A stretch of 64,000 nt of DNA from Paraburkholderia panacisoli (GTDB taxonomy: Bacteria > Pseudomonadota > Gammaproteobacteria > Burkholderiales > Burkholderiaceae). Position 1 is the first letter of the stretch; each line of letters begins with the position of its first letter. The notes below the pieces were generated by a model. It was not told the DNA's origin, searched no databases, and saw only the letters and a list, made by a program, of their open reading frames with translations. Shown one piece after another: positions 24,714 through 35,769 of this stretch. The stretch is from positions 101,734 through 165,733 of the forward strand of contig NZ_VTUZ01000021.1 in NCBI RefSeq assembly GCF_008369935.1, read 5' to 3'. The translations under genes and the position numbers were made by a program.

Positions 24714-25025
24714 TCAGGCCGACGCGAACAGTTGCTGCAGTTCGCCCGATTCGTACATTTCCATCATGATGTCCGAGCCGCCGATGAATTCGCCTTTCAC
24801 GTAGAGCTGCGGAATGGTCGGCCAGTTCGAGAACACCTTGATGCCCTGGCGGACTTCGTCGTCTTCGAGCACGTTGACGGTTTTGAGTTCACCGACGCCG
24901 CACGCTTTCAGAATCTGGATAGCGCGGCCCGAAAAGCCGCACATCGGGAACTGGGCGGTGCCCTTCATGAAGAGGACGACGTCGTTATCGTCGACGATTT
25001 GCTTGATGCGTTGTTGCGTATCCAT
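24714..25025 (-). CDS. grxD: Monothiol glutaredoxin (Grx4/GrxD family)
   Basis: 103 residues. The active site is PMCGFSGRA with Cys29 in a CGFS motif, and the KGTAQFP and WPTIPQLYVKGEFIGGSDIM segments are present, matching Grx4. Such proteins carry and deliver [2Fe-2S] clusters with glutathione and BolA partners rather than acting as classical disulfide reductases. It sits between prmC and ubiX, a common betaproteobacterial order. Confidence 0.95.
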   Translation of the reverse strand: MDTQQRIKQIVDDNDVVLFMKGTAQFPMCGFSGRAIQILKACGVGELKTVNVLEDDEVRQGIKVFSNWPTIPQLYVKGEFIGGSDIMMEMYESGELQQLFASA

Positions 25026-25147
25026 GACTGACCTTGCGGTTCCGTGATGTGTAGGGAATAGGCTGAAATGATAGCGGATTTCGCTACGCCCGGCCGAGGG
25101 ACCTCTTGCCCGTGTGCCGATTGTGGGTATTCACATCATGCAGCAGG

Positions 25148-26035
25148 CTAGCCGCCGAGCCGGCCGCCGCTGATCCGCTCGATACCGGCGAGATCCCGTT
25201 CCGAGCATACCCGCGCGAAACCTTGCACGGTGAGCAGCCCGCGCACGGCTTCAGCCTGGTCGTAGCCGTGCTCGATCCACACTGCGCCGTTCACGGCGAG
25301 GCGTGCCGGTGCGCCGGCGACGATCGTGCGGATCGCGCTGAGGCCGTCGGCTTCGTCGGTCAGCGCGCCGCGCGGCTCGAAGCGCAGATCGCCTTCTGAC
25401 AGGTGCGGATCGCCGCAGGCGATATACGGCGGATTGCTGACGATCACGTCGAAGCGCAGCGCGGCGTCCAGCGAGTCGTACCAGTCGCTTTGCTCGAGCG
25501 CGACGGCGCCGCCCGGGCGTTTCGCATCCAGCAGGCGAGCGGCGTTGCGCGCGGCCACCGCCAGTGCTTCGGCGGAACGGTCGAGCGCCCATACCTGCGC
25601 GTCGGGCCGCGTCGCCGCAATCGCCACGGCAATCGCGCCGGTACCCGTGCCGAGATCGAGCACGCGGGGCCGCGAGATGTTTTCGAGTGAGGCCAGCGCA
25701 GTCTCGACCAGCAATTCGGTTTCTGGTCGCGGAATTAGCACGTGTGGCGTGACTTCGAAATCCAGACCGAAAAACTCTCGCGCGCCAACCAGTTGCGCGA
25801 CCGGTTCACCCGCCTTGCGCCGCGCTTCCAGCGCCAGGTAACGCTCGACGTTCGCGCGTTCGAGCGGTTCGTCGCTGCGTGTGATCAGTTGCGTGCGCCG
25901 CCAGCCGAGCACGTGCGTGAGCAGAATCCGCGCTTCTAAAGGCGGCAGCGACGACGCGCGCAACAGCGCGGCGGGCGTGGCCGAAGGCTCCGGGGTGGCC
26001 GGATTGGCCGGGTTGTCTGGCGTGGCGGGCATCAT
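25148..26035 (-). CDS. prmC: Release factor glutamine N5-methyltransferase PrmC
   Basis: 295 residues. SAM motif I is LDLGTGTGAIAVAIA (residues 127-141), and the catalytic NPPY is at residues 201-204 (IVSNPPYIACGDP). The substrate-recognition start PRPETELLVE is at 103-112. It methylates the Gln of the GGQ loop in RF1 and RF2. The N-terminal 25 residues are low-complexity Pro/Ala/Thr and may be a start-site overestimate; ATG 26032 is nearly the same. Its start is 8 bp downstream of the stop codon of prfA, whose product it modifies. Confidence 0.95.
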   Translation of the reverse strand: MMPATPDNPANPATPEPSATPAALLRASSLPPLEARILLTHVLGWRRTQLITRSDEPLERANVERYLALEARRKAGEPVAQLVGAREFFGLDFEVTPHVLIPRPETELLVETALASLENISRPRVLDLGTGTGAIAVAIAATRPDAQVWALDRSAEALAVAARNAARLLDAKRPGGAVALEQSDWYDSLDAALRFDVIVSNPPYIACGDPHLSEGDLRFEPRGALTDEADGLSAIRTIVAGAPARLAVNGAVWIEHGYDQAEAVRGLLTVQGFARVCSERDLAGIERISGGRLGG

Positions 26036-26043
26036 CGGCGGCG

Positions 26044-27126
26044 TTAGTCCGCGTCGCCCAGCGAGGCCAGCAATTCAGCCTGATGCTCGCTGACCAGCGC
26101 CGCGATCAGCTCGTCCAGATCGCCGTCCATGATCGCGTCGAGGCGATACAGCGTCAGATTGATCCGATGGTCGGTCAGACGCCCTTGCGGGAAGTTGTAC
26201 GTGCGAATCCGCTCCGAACGGTCGCCGGAGCCGATCAGGTTCTTGCGCGTCGCGGCTTCCTTCGCTTGCTGCTCGTGCGACTGCTTGTCCTTGATGCGCG
26301 CGGCGAGCACCTTCAGCGCGCGGTCCTTGTTCTTGTGCTGCGAGCGGTCGTCCTGACATTCGACGACGATGCCGGTCGGCAAGTGCGTGACGCGCACCGC
26401 GGAGTCGGTCTTGTTGATGTGCTGACCGCCGGCGCCCGACGCGCGGAACGTGTCGATGCGCAGATCGGCCGGATTGATCTCGACTTCGCCGATTTCGTCG
26501 GCTTCCGGCATCACCGCGACCGTGCAGGCGGACGTGTGGATGCGCCCCTGCGTTTCGGTGGCCGGCACGCGCTGCACGCGATGGCCGCCGGATTCGAACT
26601 TGAGCTTCGAATACGCGGCCTCACCGGCAATCCGCACGATCACTTCCTTGTAGCCGCCGAGATCCGATTCGCTCGCCGACATCATCTCGACCTGCCAGCG
26701 ATTGCGCTCGGCAAAGCGCAGGTACATGCGCAGCAGATCGCCCGCGAACAGCGCAGACTCGTCGCCGCCCGTGCCCGCGCGGATTTCGACGAAGATGTTG
26801 CGGTCGTCGTTCGGGTCTTTCGGCAGCAGCATTTTCTGCAGCTCGGCGCCGAGCTTGTCCATGCGCTCGCGCGCCGCGCGGATTTCATCTTCCGCGAAGT
26901 CGCGCATCGACGTGTCCGCCAGCAGTTCCTGCGCGGTTTCCGCGTCGTTCATTGCCAGGCGCCACAGCGCGTAATGCTCGACCACCGGTCCAAGCTCGGC
27001 ATGTTCGCGTGTGAGCTTGCGGTATTGGTCGAGATTCGAGGTAATGTCCTCGCGGCTCAACAGGTCGTTCAGTTCGGCCAGCCGGGTGGTGAGCTGGTCG
27101 AGCTTGCGTTGCATGCTCGTTTTCAT
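26044..27126 (-). CDS. prfA: Peptide chain release factor 1
   Basis: 360 residues, the standard RF1 length. The GGQ catalytic loop is at residues 233-235 (ASGAGGQHINKTDSAVR), and the stop-codon recognition tripeptide PAT (residues 188-190, RVPATETQGR) identifies RF1, which reads UAA and UAG. It lies directly upstream of prmC and 122 bp downstream of hemA on the same strand, the conserved hemA-prfA-prmC order. Confidence 0.97.
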   Translation of the reverse strand: MKTSMQRKLDQLTTRLAELNDLLSREDITSNLDQYRKLTREHAELGPVVEHYALWRLAMNDAETAQELLADTSMRDFAEDEIRAARERMDKLGAELQKMLLPKDPNDDRNIFVEIRAGTGGDESALFAGDLLRMYLRFAERNRWQVEMMSASESDLGGYKEVIVRIAGEAAYSKLKFESGGHRVQRVPATETQGRIHTSACTVAVMPEADEIGEVEINPADLRIDTFRASGAGGQHINKTDSAVRVTHLPTGIVVECQDDRSQHKNKDRALKVLAARIKDKQSHEQQAKEAATRKNLIGSGDRSERIRTYNFPQGRLTDHRINLTLYRLDAIMDGDLDELIAALVSEHQAELLASLGDAD

Positions 27127-27248
27127 CGGACGGGTTTCGGAGCGGGCTCCGGCAAGGACAGCGACTAGGGAAGTGGGCGGATGCCCTGAACGGAAGCACG
27201 TCGCGCGCCACTTGCGGGCGGCACGACAGCGCGGCGCTGACTGCGCCG

Positions 27249-28535
27249 CTAACGCTCGGTGGAACCGGAGTGCTTGTAGAAACCGCTCATCAGTTCGATG
27301 AGCGTGTCACGGTTTTCGCTGCTCGCGCGGTTGAGCGCGTGCGTGGGCCCGTGGATCAGCTTGTTGGTGAGCGCTTGCGACAACGCTTCGAGCACCGCTG
27401 CCGGATCCTCGCCGCGCGCGAGCATTTTCTGCGCGCGTTCGACTTCGGCGCGGCGCAGCACGTCGGCCTGCGTATGCATATGACGGATGACCGGGACGAT
27501 GCTGCGCGCGTCGAGCCACTGCATGAAATTCTGCACGCGCGTTTCGATGATCGTCTCGGCCTGCGCGACCGCGGCTTGCCGCGACGCATTGCCTTCGCGG
27601 ACGATCGCGCCGAGGTCGTCGACGGTGTACAGGAACACGTCTTCGAGCTGGCCGGCTTCGGGTTCGATATCGCGCGGAACGGCCAGGTCGACCATGAAGA
27701 TCGGCCGGTGACGGCGAGCTTTGACCGCCCGCTCGACCGCGCCGAGGCCGATGATCGGCAACGTGGACGCGGTGCACGACACGATGATGTCGAACTCGTG
27801 CATTCGTGCCGGCAGTTCCGACAGCGGAATGGCCCGGCCGTTGAAGCGCTCGGCGAGCCGCGACCCGCGCTCCGCCGTGCGATTGGCGACCACCAGCTCG
27901 CGCGGGTGCTGCGCGGCGAAGTGCGTCGCGCACAATTCGATCATTTCGCCCGCGCCGATGAACAGCACGCGCTGGTTCGAAATCTTGTCGAAAATGCGCT
28001 GCGCGAGCCGCACCGCGGCCGCCGCCATGGAAACCGACTGGGCGCCGATTTCGGTCGTGCTGCGCACTTCCTTCGCGACCGCGAAGGTGCGCTGGAATAG
28101 CTGGTTCAGATAGGTGCCGAGCGCGCCGGCTTCGGACGCGGTGCGCACCGCATCCTTCATTTGTCCGACGATTTGCGTCTCGCCCAGCACCATCGAGTCG
28201 AGCCCCGACGCGACGCGGAATGCGTGGCGTACCGCTTCGGATTGGGGCAGCGCGTAGACGTGCGGCGCCAGTTCGTCGATTGGCAGGTTGTGGTACTTCG
28301 AGAACCAATGGACCGCGGCTTCGCGCGCGGCGTGGTCGTCGGTGGCGCAATAGAGCTCGGTACGATTACAGGTGGACAGAATCGCCGCCTCCGGCGCCGT
28401 GCGAGCCGTGTGGCCCAGCCAGACGCCTTTGAACGTGTCCAATGCAGGCTTGATCTGTTCGAGCGGAAACGCCACGCGTTCGCGCAAGGCGACAGGCGCA
28501 GTGTGGTGATTAATTCCGATCGTGAGAAGCTGCAT
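27249..28535 (-). CDS. hemA: Glutamyl-tRNA reductase
   Basis: 428 residues. The catalytic Cys56 lies in LSTCNRTELY, and the conserved SVSMAAAAVRLAQRIF stretch precedes the NADPH-binding domain (VLFIGAGEMIELCATHF). A C-terminal dimerisation helix region ends the protein. It reduces glutamyl-tRNA to glutamate-1-semialdehyde, the first step of the C5 haem pathway. It starts 47 bp downstream of the response-regulator gene on the same strand, so co-transcription with that regulator is possible. Confidence 0.97.
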   Translation of the reverse strand: MQLLTIGINHHTAPVALRERVAFPLEQIKPALDTFKGVWLGHTARTAPEAAILSTCNRTELYCATDDHAAREAAVHWFSKYHNLPIDELAPHVYALPQSEAVRHAFRVASGLDSMVLGETQIVGQMKDAVRTASEAGALGTYLNQLFQRTFAVAKEVRSTTEIGAQSVSMAAAAVRLAQRIFDKISNQRVLFIGAGEMIELCATHFAAQHPRELVVANRTAERGSRLAERFNGRAIPLSELPARMHEFDIIVSCTASTLPIIGLGAVERAVKARRHRPIFMVDLAVPRDIEPEAGQLEDVFLYTVDDLGAIVREGNASRQAAVAQAETIIETRVQNFMQWLDARSIVPVIRHMHTQADVLRRAEVERAQKMLARGEDPAAVLEALSQALTNKLIHGPTHALNRASSENRDTLIELMSGFYKHSGSTER

Positions 28536-28582
28536 TTTGGGGCGCTATGGTTTGACCCATTATTATAGCGTTTCCACGATTC

Positions 28583-29305
28583 TTACATCTTCGACGCGTC
28601 CTCCTGCGCCGCAGCGTCTTGCGGGATGGCGTCGAGCTGATAGCCGTAGCCGTAGACCGGCGTCAGGCTATAGCCAAGCTCGGGGCGCAGTTGCAATTTG
28701 CTGCGCACGCGCGACGCGTGCGTGTCGATGGTGCGCGACTTCACGTCGCGGCGGCGCGCCCACACGGTTTCGAGAATATGCGCGCGCGACACCGGGCGCG
28801 CCAGATTGTTGAATAACATCAGCGCAAGGCGGAATTCCTTCGGGGTCAGGATCACCGTCCTGTTGCGGTAGGTGACGGCGAAGTGCGCCGCGTCGAACGC
28901 ATAGCCGCCGATGATGTCGCGCCGCCGGTTGGCCGGCCGCCTCAGGCCTGCGCGACGCAAGAGCGCGTCCACCCGAGCCAGCATTTCCGGGCCGCGCACA
29001 GGTTTGCTCAGGCAGTCGTCGGCGCCGGCGTGCAGTGCGGCGACGATCTGGCTCTCGCGCGGCGCCGACATCAGCACGATGACCGGCAGGCCTGGCAGGA
29101 TGCAGCGAGCGCGTGGGATCACGTCTTCGGCCGGGTGGTCGCCGGCCCAGTTTTCGGTGATCAGAAGGTCGAAGAACTCGTCGTTGGCGTGATGCAGGAA
29201 TGACGCGCTGGTGGTGAAATGCAGGCACACATGGCCGCCGGCGAAGATCAGCCGGTCGACCAGTTTGGCGTGTTGGACGTCCGGTTCGATCAGGGCGATT
29301 CGCAT
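28583..29305 (-). CDS. OmpR-type response regulator with Glu at the phosphoacceptor position
   Basis: 240 residues. The receiver domain (about 1-118) has the conserved Ser in VIVLMSAP and the Lys in DDCLSKPV. The acidic pocket reads EPD instead of EDD, and the phosphoacceptor position is Glu51 (LLITENWAG) rather than Asp. The C-terminal winged helix (about 128-230) is intact: TPKEFRLALMLF, RTIDTHASRVRSKL, GYGYQL. No histidine kinase gene is adjacent. Glu can mimic a phosphorylated Asp, so it may be constitutively active or use another signal. It lies just upstream of hemA. Confidence 0.9.
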   Translation of the reverse strand: MRIALIEPDVQHAKLVDRLIFAGGHVCLHFTTSASFLHHANDEFFDLLITENWAGDHPAEDVIPRARCILPGLPVIVLMSAPRESQIVAALHAGADDCLSKPVRGPEMLARVDALLRRAGLRRPANRRRDIIGGYAFDAAHFAVTYRNRTVILTPKEFRLALMLFNNLARPVSRAHILETVWARRRDVKSRTIDTHASRVRSKLQLRPELGYSLTPVYGYGYQLDAIPQDAAAQEDASKM

Positions 29306-29509
29306 GGCGCGGCTTCAGGGTGGCGACGACTGGGAGCCGGCTTATCTGTGAGGCCTGCCCAGCTTGCCTAACATCACCCCGACCCCTAAACTCAACCGCT
29401 ATGCGGAAAGCGCCGTGCTGAACTTCCAAGTTGATGAGAAAAAAATGCTAGCTACCCTCAACCCTTGCGTCTATCAGACAAATCTGAAAATGCGCGGGGT
29501 CGCTCGCTA

Positions 29510-29764
29510 ATGGGGTGGCCCGGCATTGTCGTGTTGGGGGTGGCAATCGGTCTCGCGGGGTGGTGGCTCCATCCGCTGCGCCGTGCGAGCAGCGCCCGCT
29601 GGTGGATGGCACTGCTGGCCGGCGTGCTCGGCGCGGCGGTCGCGCGCATGGCCGGCAACGTGACAGGTCTCTTTCATGACGGCGATACGCTCGAATGGCC
29701 GGTATGCACCGCCATCGCGCTGATCGCCGTTGCCGCGACGGTCGGCTTGCTTTACCGTCGATAA
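29510..29764 (+). CDS. Small membrane protein, GlsB/YeaQ-like
   Basis: 84 residues from the ATG at 29510, with three hydrophobic segments (residues 2-17, 27-44, 58-80). The pattern WPGIVVLGVAIGLAGWWLHP followed by MALLAGVLGAAVARMAG resembles transglycosylase-associated/GlsB proteins, small inner-membrane proteins of unclear role. A TTG start 15 codons earlier is possible, and neither has a strong ribosome binding site. It is 19 bp before the aminopeptidase gene. Confidence 0.55.
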   Translation: MGWPGIVVLGVAIGLAGWWLHPLRRASSARWWMALLAGVLGAAVARMAGNVTGLFHDGDTLEWPVCTAIALIAVAATVGLLYRR

Positions 29765-29783
29765 ATATTTGCAGGTGACTCCG

Positions 29784-31598
29784 ATGAATGCCCGACTCCC
29801 CGAAACTTCCTCCATTCCCGAACGCCTCGCGAGCTTGCGCAGCGCGATGGCGCGCGAAGGCGTGGCCGCCTATCTGGTGCCGTCCGCGGACCCGCATCTG
29901 TCCGAGTATCTGCCTGAGCGCTGGCAGGGACGCCAATGGCTGTCCGGCTTCACCGGTTCGGCCGGCACGCTGGTCGTGACCGCCGACTTCGCGGGCGTCT
30001 GGACGGACAGCCGCTATTGGGAGCAAGCCAACGCACAACTGGCCGGCACCGGCGTTCAGCTGATGAAGATGACCGGCGGCCAGCAAACCGCGCCGCACGT
30101 CGACTGGCTCGCGCAGAATGTGGCGGCGGGCGGCACGGTCGGCGTGGACGGCGCCGTGCTCGGCGTGGCGGCGGCGCGCGCGTTGAGCGAGGCGCTCAGC
30201 GCGCGCGGCGTGCAACTGCGCACCGACGTCGATCTGTTCGACGCAATCTGGCCGCAGCGTCCATCGCTGCCGGCTGCGGCCGTGTTCGAACACGTCGCGC
30301 CGCAGGCGAGCGTCGGCCGTGCGGAAAAGCTCGCGCGGATTCGCGAGGCAATGGCGGACAAGGGCGCGCAATGGCATTTCGTCTCCACGCTCGATGACCT
30401 CGCGTGGCTGCTGAATCTGCGCGGCGCCGACGTCAGCTATAACCCGGTGTTCGTCGCGCACGCGTTGATCGGTGTCGATCGCGTGTCGCTGTTCGTCGCC
30501 GACGGCAAAGTGTCGCAGGAACTGGCCGACTCGCTGTCGCGCGACGGCATCAGCGTCGAGCCGTATGCGAAGGCCGCGGATGCACTCGCCGCGCTGCCCG
30601 CCGGCAGCACGCTGCTGATCGACCCGCGCCGCATCACCTACGGCTCGCTGCAATCGGTGCCGCCGGCAGTCAAGGTGGTCGAAGCCGTCAATCCGTCCAC
30701 CTTCTTCAAATCGTGCAAGACCGCGGCGGAAGCCGAGCATGTGCGCGCGACGATGGAACAGGACGGCGCGGCGCTGGCCGAATTCTTTGCGTGGTTCGAA
30801 AGCGCGTTGGGCCGCGAGACGATCACCGAGCTGACCATCGACGAACGCCTGACGGCCGTGCGAGCGCGTCGTCCGGGCTTCGTGTCGTTGAGCTTCGCGA
30901 CGATCGCGGGCTTCAACGCGAACGGTGCGATGCCGCACTACCGCGCGACGCAGGAAGCGCATTCGGTGATCGAGGGCAATGGCCTGTTGCTGATCGACTC
31001 CGGTGCGCAGTATCTGAGCGGCACCACCGATATCACACGGGTCGTGCCGATCGGCACGCCCAGCGACGCGCAGCGGCGCGATTTCACGATCGTGCTCAAG
31101 GGCACGATGGCGTTGTCGCGCGCGCAATTCCCGCGCGGCGTCCGTTCGCCGATGCTCGACGCGATCGCCCGCGCGCCGATCTGGGAAGCGGGCGCCGATT
31201 ACGGCCACGGCACCGGTCACGGGGTGGGCTACTTCCTGAACGTGCACGAAGGGCCGCAGGTGATCTCGCACTACGCGCCGGCCGAACCGTGGACTGCGAT
31301 GGAAGAGGGGATGATCACGTCGGTCGAACCGGGCATTTACCGGCCGGGCAAATGGGGCGTGCGGATCGAAAACCTCGTGCTGAACGTGCCGGCCGGGAAG
31401 ACCGAGTTCGGCGACTTCCTCAAGTTCGAGACGTTGACACTTTGTCCGATCGACACGCGCTGCCTCGACCTGTCGCTGCTGCGCGACGACGAGCGCACGT
31501 GGCTCAACGCGTATCACGAGACTGTGCGCGCGCGGCTGTCGCCGCATGTGTCCGGCGACGCGAAAGCGTGGCTCGAGTTGCGCACGCAACCCATCTGA
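29784..31598 (+). CDS. Aminopeptidase P-family metallopeptidase (M24B)
   Basis: 604 residues, the long three-domain form. Two creatinase-like N-terminal domains precede the pita-bread catalytic domain. Metal ligands are visible: the Asp pair in LLIDSGAQYLSGTTDITR, His in GHGTGHGVGYFLNVHEG, and Glu in TSVEPGIYRPG and RIENLVL. It removes an N-terminal residue before proline. The ATG at 29784 opens MNARLPETS and the family region begins at about residue 10. It is followed by a HAD gene after 31 bp. Confidence 0.92.
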   Translation: MNARLPETSSIPERLASLRSAMAREGVAAYLVPSADPHLSEYLPERWQGRQWLSGFTGSAGTLVVTADFAGVWTDSRYWEQANAQLAGTGVQLMKMTGGQQTAPHVDWLAQNVAAGGTVGVDGAVLGVAAARALSEALSARGVQLRTDVDLFDAIWPQRPSLPAAAVFEHVAPQASVGRAEKLARIREAMADKGAQWHFVSTLDDLAWLLNLRGADVSYNPVFVAHALIGVDRVSLFVADGKVSQELADSLSRDGISVEPYAKAADALAALPAGSTLLIDPRRITYGSLQSVPPAVKVVEAVNPSTFFKSCKTAAEAEHVRATMEQDGAALAEFFAWFESALGRETITELTIDERLTAVRARRPGFVSLSFATIAGFNANGAMPHYRATQEAHSVIEGNGLLLIDSGAQYLSGTTDITRVVPIGTPSDAQRRDFTIVLKGTMALSRAQFPRGVRSPMLDAIARAPIWEAGADYGHGTGHGVGYFLNVHEGPQVISHYAPAEPWTAMEEGMITSVEPGIYRPGKWGVRIENLVLNVPAGKTEFGDFLKFETLTLCPIDTRCLDLSLLRDDERTWLNAYHETVRARLSPHVSGDAKAWLELRTQPI

Positions 31599-31629
31599 GC
31601 GCGGCAACGACCTGGCTAACGGAGAGCGC

Positions 31630-32253
31630 ATGGCGATCAAGGCAGTGGTGTTCGATTTCGGTGGGGTGCTGATCGACTGGAGTCCCGAGTATCTGTATCG
31701 CGAGCTGATCCCTGACGAAACCGAGCGCCGCTGGTTTCTCACCCACGTCTGCTCGACGGACTGGGTGATCCGCCAGGACGGCGGCCAGCCGATCGTCGAG
31801 GCCACCGATGAGCTGATCGCGAAGTTTCCCGATCACGACGCGCTGATCCGTGCGTTCTACGAGCGCTGGCACGAGATGGTGGCCGGCGTGCTGGACGACG
31901 GCGTCGCGCTCATGGAAAAGCTCGAAGCCGCCGCCGTGCCGCTGTTCGGACTGACCAACTGGTCGGCGGAGACCTTTCCGTATGCGTGGGAGCATTACCC
32001 GGTGCTGCGGCGGTTTCGCGACATTGTCGTGTCGGGGCGGGTGAAGCTGGTGAAGCCCGATCCGGCGATCTTCGCGGCCATGCGCGAGCGGATCGACGCG
32101 CAATTGCCGGGCATTGAGCCAGCCGAGCTGGTTTTCATCGACGACAACGCGAAGAATGCGCAAGCCGCGACGGCGCTCGGATGGCACGGCGTGCATCATA
32201 CGAGCGCCACGCAAACCGAAGCGAAGCTGCGCGAATTGGGCTTGCCGGTTTGA
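31630..32253 (+). CDS. HAD-superfamily hydrolase (YihX-like subgroup)
   Basis: 207 residues from the ATG at 31630, with GGAGAG upstream. HAD motif I is VVFDFGGVLIDW (nucleophile Asp, second Asp replaced by Gly as in many class IA members). Motif II is FGLTNWS, motif III KLVKPDP, and motif IV VFIDDNAKNAQAA. A four-helix cap (residues 18-85) follows motif I, so it is HAD-IA. Substrate not predictable; phosphatase is the likeliest activity. Confidence 0.88.
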   Translation: MAIKAVVFDFGGVLIDWSPEYLYRELIPDETERRWFLTHVCSTDWVIRQDGGQPIVEATDELIAKFPDHDALIRAFYERWHEMVAGVLDDGVALMEKLEAAAVPLFGLTNWSAETFPYAWEHYPVLRRFRDIVVSGRVKLVKPDPAIFAAMRERIDAQLPGIEPAELVFIDDNAKNAQAATALGWHGVHHTSATQTEAKLRELGLPV

Positions 32254-32319
32254 GGTTGAGTCTGGTTGAGTGGCGATAAGGGCGCTCGCGGTTTGCGCGG
32301 TACCCGTTTTGCGTGCCGC

Positions 32320-33441
32320 CTACTGGCCCAACAGATTCTTCAACGCGTTCTCGAGTCCCTTCACGGTTTCCCCAGCGCCTTTGGCCACGTCTTCGACGCT
32401 CACGCCTAGCGCCTTCGCAAAGCCGGCGCTGATGCGCATCATGATGCCGTCCCGCACCGAGAATTTCGGGTCGCGCAAATCCCCGTCCAGCACGAAATGC
32501 AGCGTGATGTCGCCGTTGTGCGACTTGAGCGCGGCGACCGCTGCCTTGGTCGGAATCGACAGGAAGGTATCGAGCGGATTGCCGCTGTCGGCGAGTTGTA
32601 GATTGTGGACCGTCACCGTGCCGGGTGCGTGCAGCTGATAGTTGCGCACCGTCGACTCGACCGTCAGGTCGACCGTGCCGCCCGTCACCTGGGTTCTCCC
32701 GCCGGCCTTTTTCAGCAGATACGGATCGAGCGTCACGACATCGACGCCGTGCAGTTTGCTGGTGGTCTGCGAATCCCGGCTGGCGATTTTGATCCAGCCG
32801 CCGAACGATACGGTGCCGGTGTGCGCCGGGCCTTTGATCGAGCCGCTGACGCTGACCCGGGTCGGCTCGCTGAGCGCGGGCAACTGCAGATTGTCGATGC
32901 TCGCGTTGGCGTTGCTGACCGTCACCTTGAACGAGGGCGGCCCGACGGTCATGTCGTAGAAATGGAAGTTGCCCTGCTCGAAGCTGATGTGTTCGACCCG
33001 CTTGTCGCGCGAAACGGGCGCGGCCAGGCCGCTGGCTTCTTCATCGGTGCGGTTCAGCGATTCGCGCAGATTCGGCAGCAGGTTGAGCGAGCCGTCCTTC
33101 GTGCGCAGCACGGACATGTCGAAACCGCGCACCACCACGCTGCGGATATGCATGCGCCGCGCGAGTAGATCGTGGATGTCTGGAGTGACGGTGATTTCGT
33201 CCGCCCGCAGCGGGGCGCCGGCCGGCCAGTTGGGCGGCGATTTGAGGAGTACGTTGGTGAGATGAACCGAGGTGAGGCCGACGTCGATACTTCCGGCGCT
33301 GCCGAGCGGCCCGAGCGCCGCCACCACGCGCTCCTTGACCTGCTGCTGCGCGAACCGCAAGCCGCCGATCGTCACGACGATCAACACCAGCAACACGCCG
33401 CCCACGGCGACCATCCAGCGCTTGCCTTTCGACATCGCCAT
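32320..33441 (-). CDS. AsmA-like membrane-anchored envelope protein
   Basis: 373 residues from the ATG at 33441, which has a GAGGAGGC site; the open frame extends upstream without one. One N-terminal transmembrane segment (about residues 10-30) is followed by a long beta-rich periplasmic region. It includes AASIDVGLTSVHL-type repeats and IRSVVVRGFDMSVLRTKDGSLNLLPNL, an AsmA/DUF748-type signature. Such proteins are linked to outer-membrane lipid transport. It ends with an amphipathic AKGAGETVKGLENALKNLL tail. It is on the same strand as ettA, 374 bp downstream. Confidence 0.7.
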   Translation of the reverse strand: MAMSKGKRWMVAVGGVLLVLIVVTIGGLRFAQQQVKERVVAALGPLGSAGSIDVGLTSVHLTNVLLKSPPNWPAGAPLRADEITVTPDIHDLLARRMHIRSVVVRGFDMSVLRTKDGSLNLLPNLRESLNRTDEEASGLAAPVSRDKRVEHISFEQGNFHFYDMTVGPPSFKVTVSNANASIDNLQLPALSEPTRVSVSGSIKGPAHTGTVSFGGWIKIASRDSQTTSKLHGVDVVTLDPYLLKKAGGRTQVTGGTVDLTVESTVRNYQLHAPGTVTVHNLQLADSGNPLDTFLSIPTKAAVAALKSHNGDITLHFVLDGDLRDPKFSVRDGIMMRISAGFAKALGVSVEDVAKGAGETVKGLENALKNLLGQ

Positions 33442-33815
33442 GCTTGCCTCCTCGTCACCACTTGCGCGGTGAGCTGTAACTGGCAATGGCGTGCGCTGGC
33501 CTGGCGCACGCGGTGCTGGCGGAACGGCTGCGTTCCGCGGAACGACGAGATGTATCACGCAGCGGTGGCAAGCAATGCGTGTGCCCTAACGCGCATTGCG
33601 CCCATGCCGTTTATTCCGTTGAGGCGAGGCATGTGCGGCGCGTGCCATGACCTGAACAACGACCAGCGCGACTACCGGAAGAGCAAAACGGAAATGACTG
33701 GCGACCCGGCCGGCGAAGGACGGTCTCAGCGGCGTTGCAAAGATGGACCAACAATGCGGAACAACAAAGCGCGGCCCGTTCCCAACCCACGAGAACAGGC
33801 CCGCGGCTCCACACC
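33442..33815. other. 374-bp gap between ettA and the AsmA-like gene
   Basis: Near its right end the minus strand carries a stem with a one-base bulge (about 33767-33803) followed by a T-rich stretch, a weak candidate terminator for ettA. No gene is recognisable; the promoter of the AsmA-like gene is presumably here. Confidence 0.35.
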
Positions 33816-35483
<1,668 letters not shown>

Positions 35484-35769
35484 TTGCTTGCAATAGACGT
35501 TGACGACGCCGGCCGCGCGGGGGCGGGCAGTCGTGGGTGGATGGGTAATCGGTGTTGAGGCCGGACGGAGCGCCCGGCGCCGGCCGGCGCGGCGTCGAGT
35601 TCAACGACGCGCCGCGCGCGGGCGGTTGGTTCAGGTGGCATTGTACTTCGCGGGGCGGGTGGGACGGCAGAGGGCGGCGACGGGTGTTGGCGCAGGGTGG
35701 TGCGCGATGCCTGCCATGGTTTATCTGGCGGTTGTTATTCGGACCGGCCGTGCGTGCTTCGTCTCGGCG

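Noticed and set aside
29448..31805. A 785-codon minus-strand frame opposite aminopeptidase P
   Set aside because: It lies wholly antisense to a gene with complete metal-binding motifs and looks like a reading-frame shadow.
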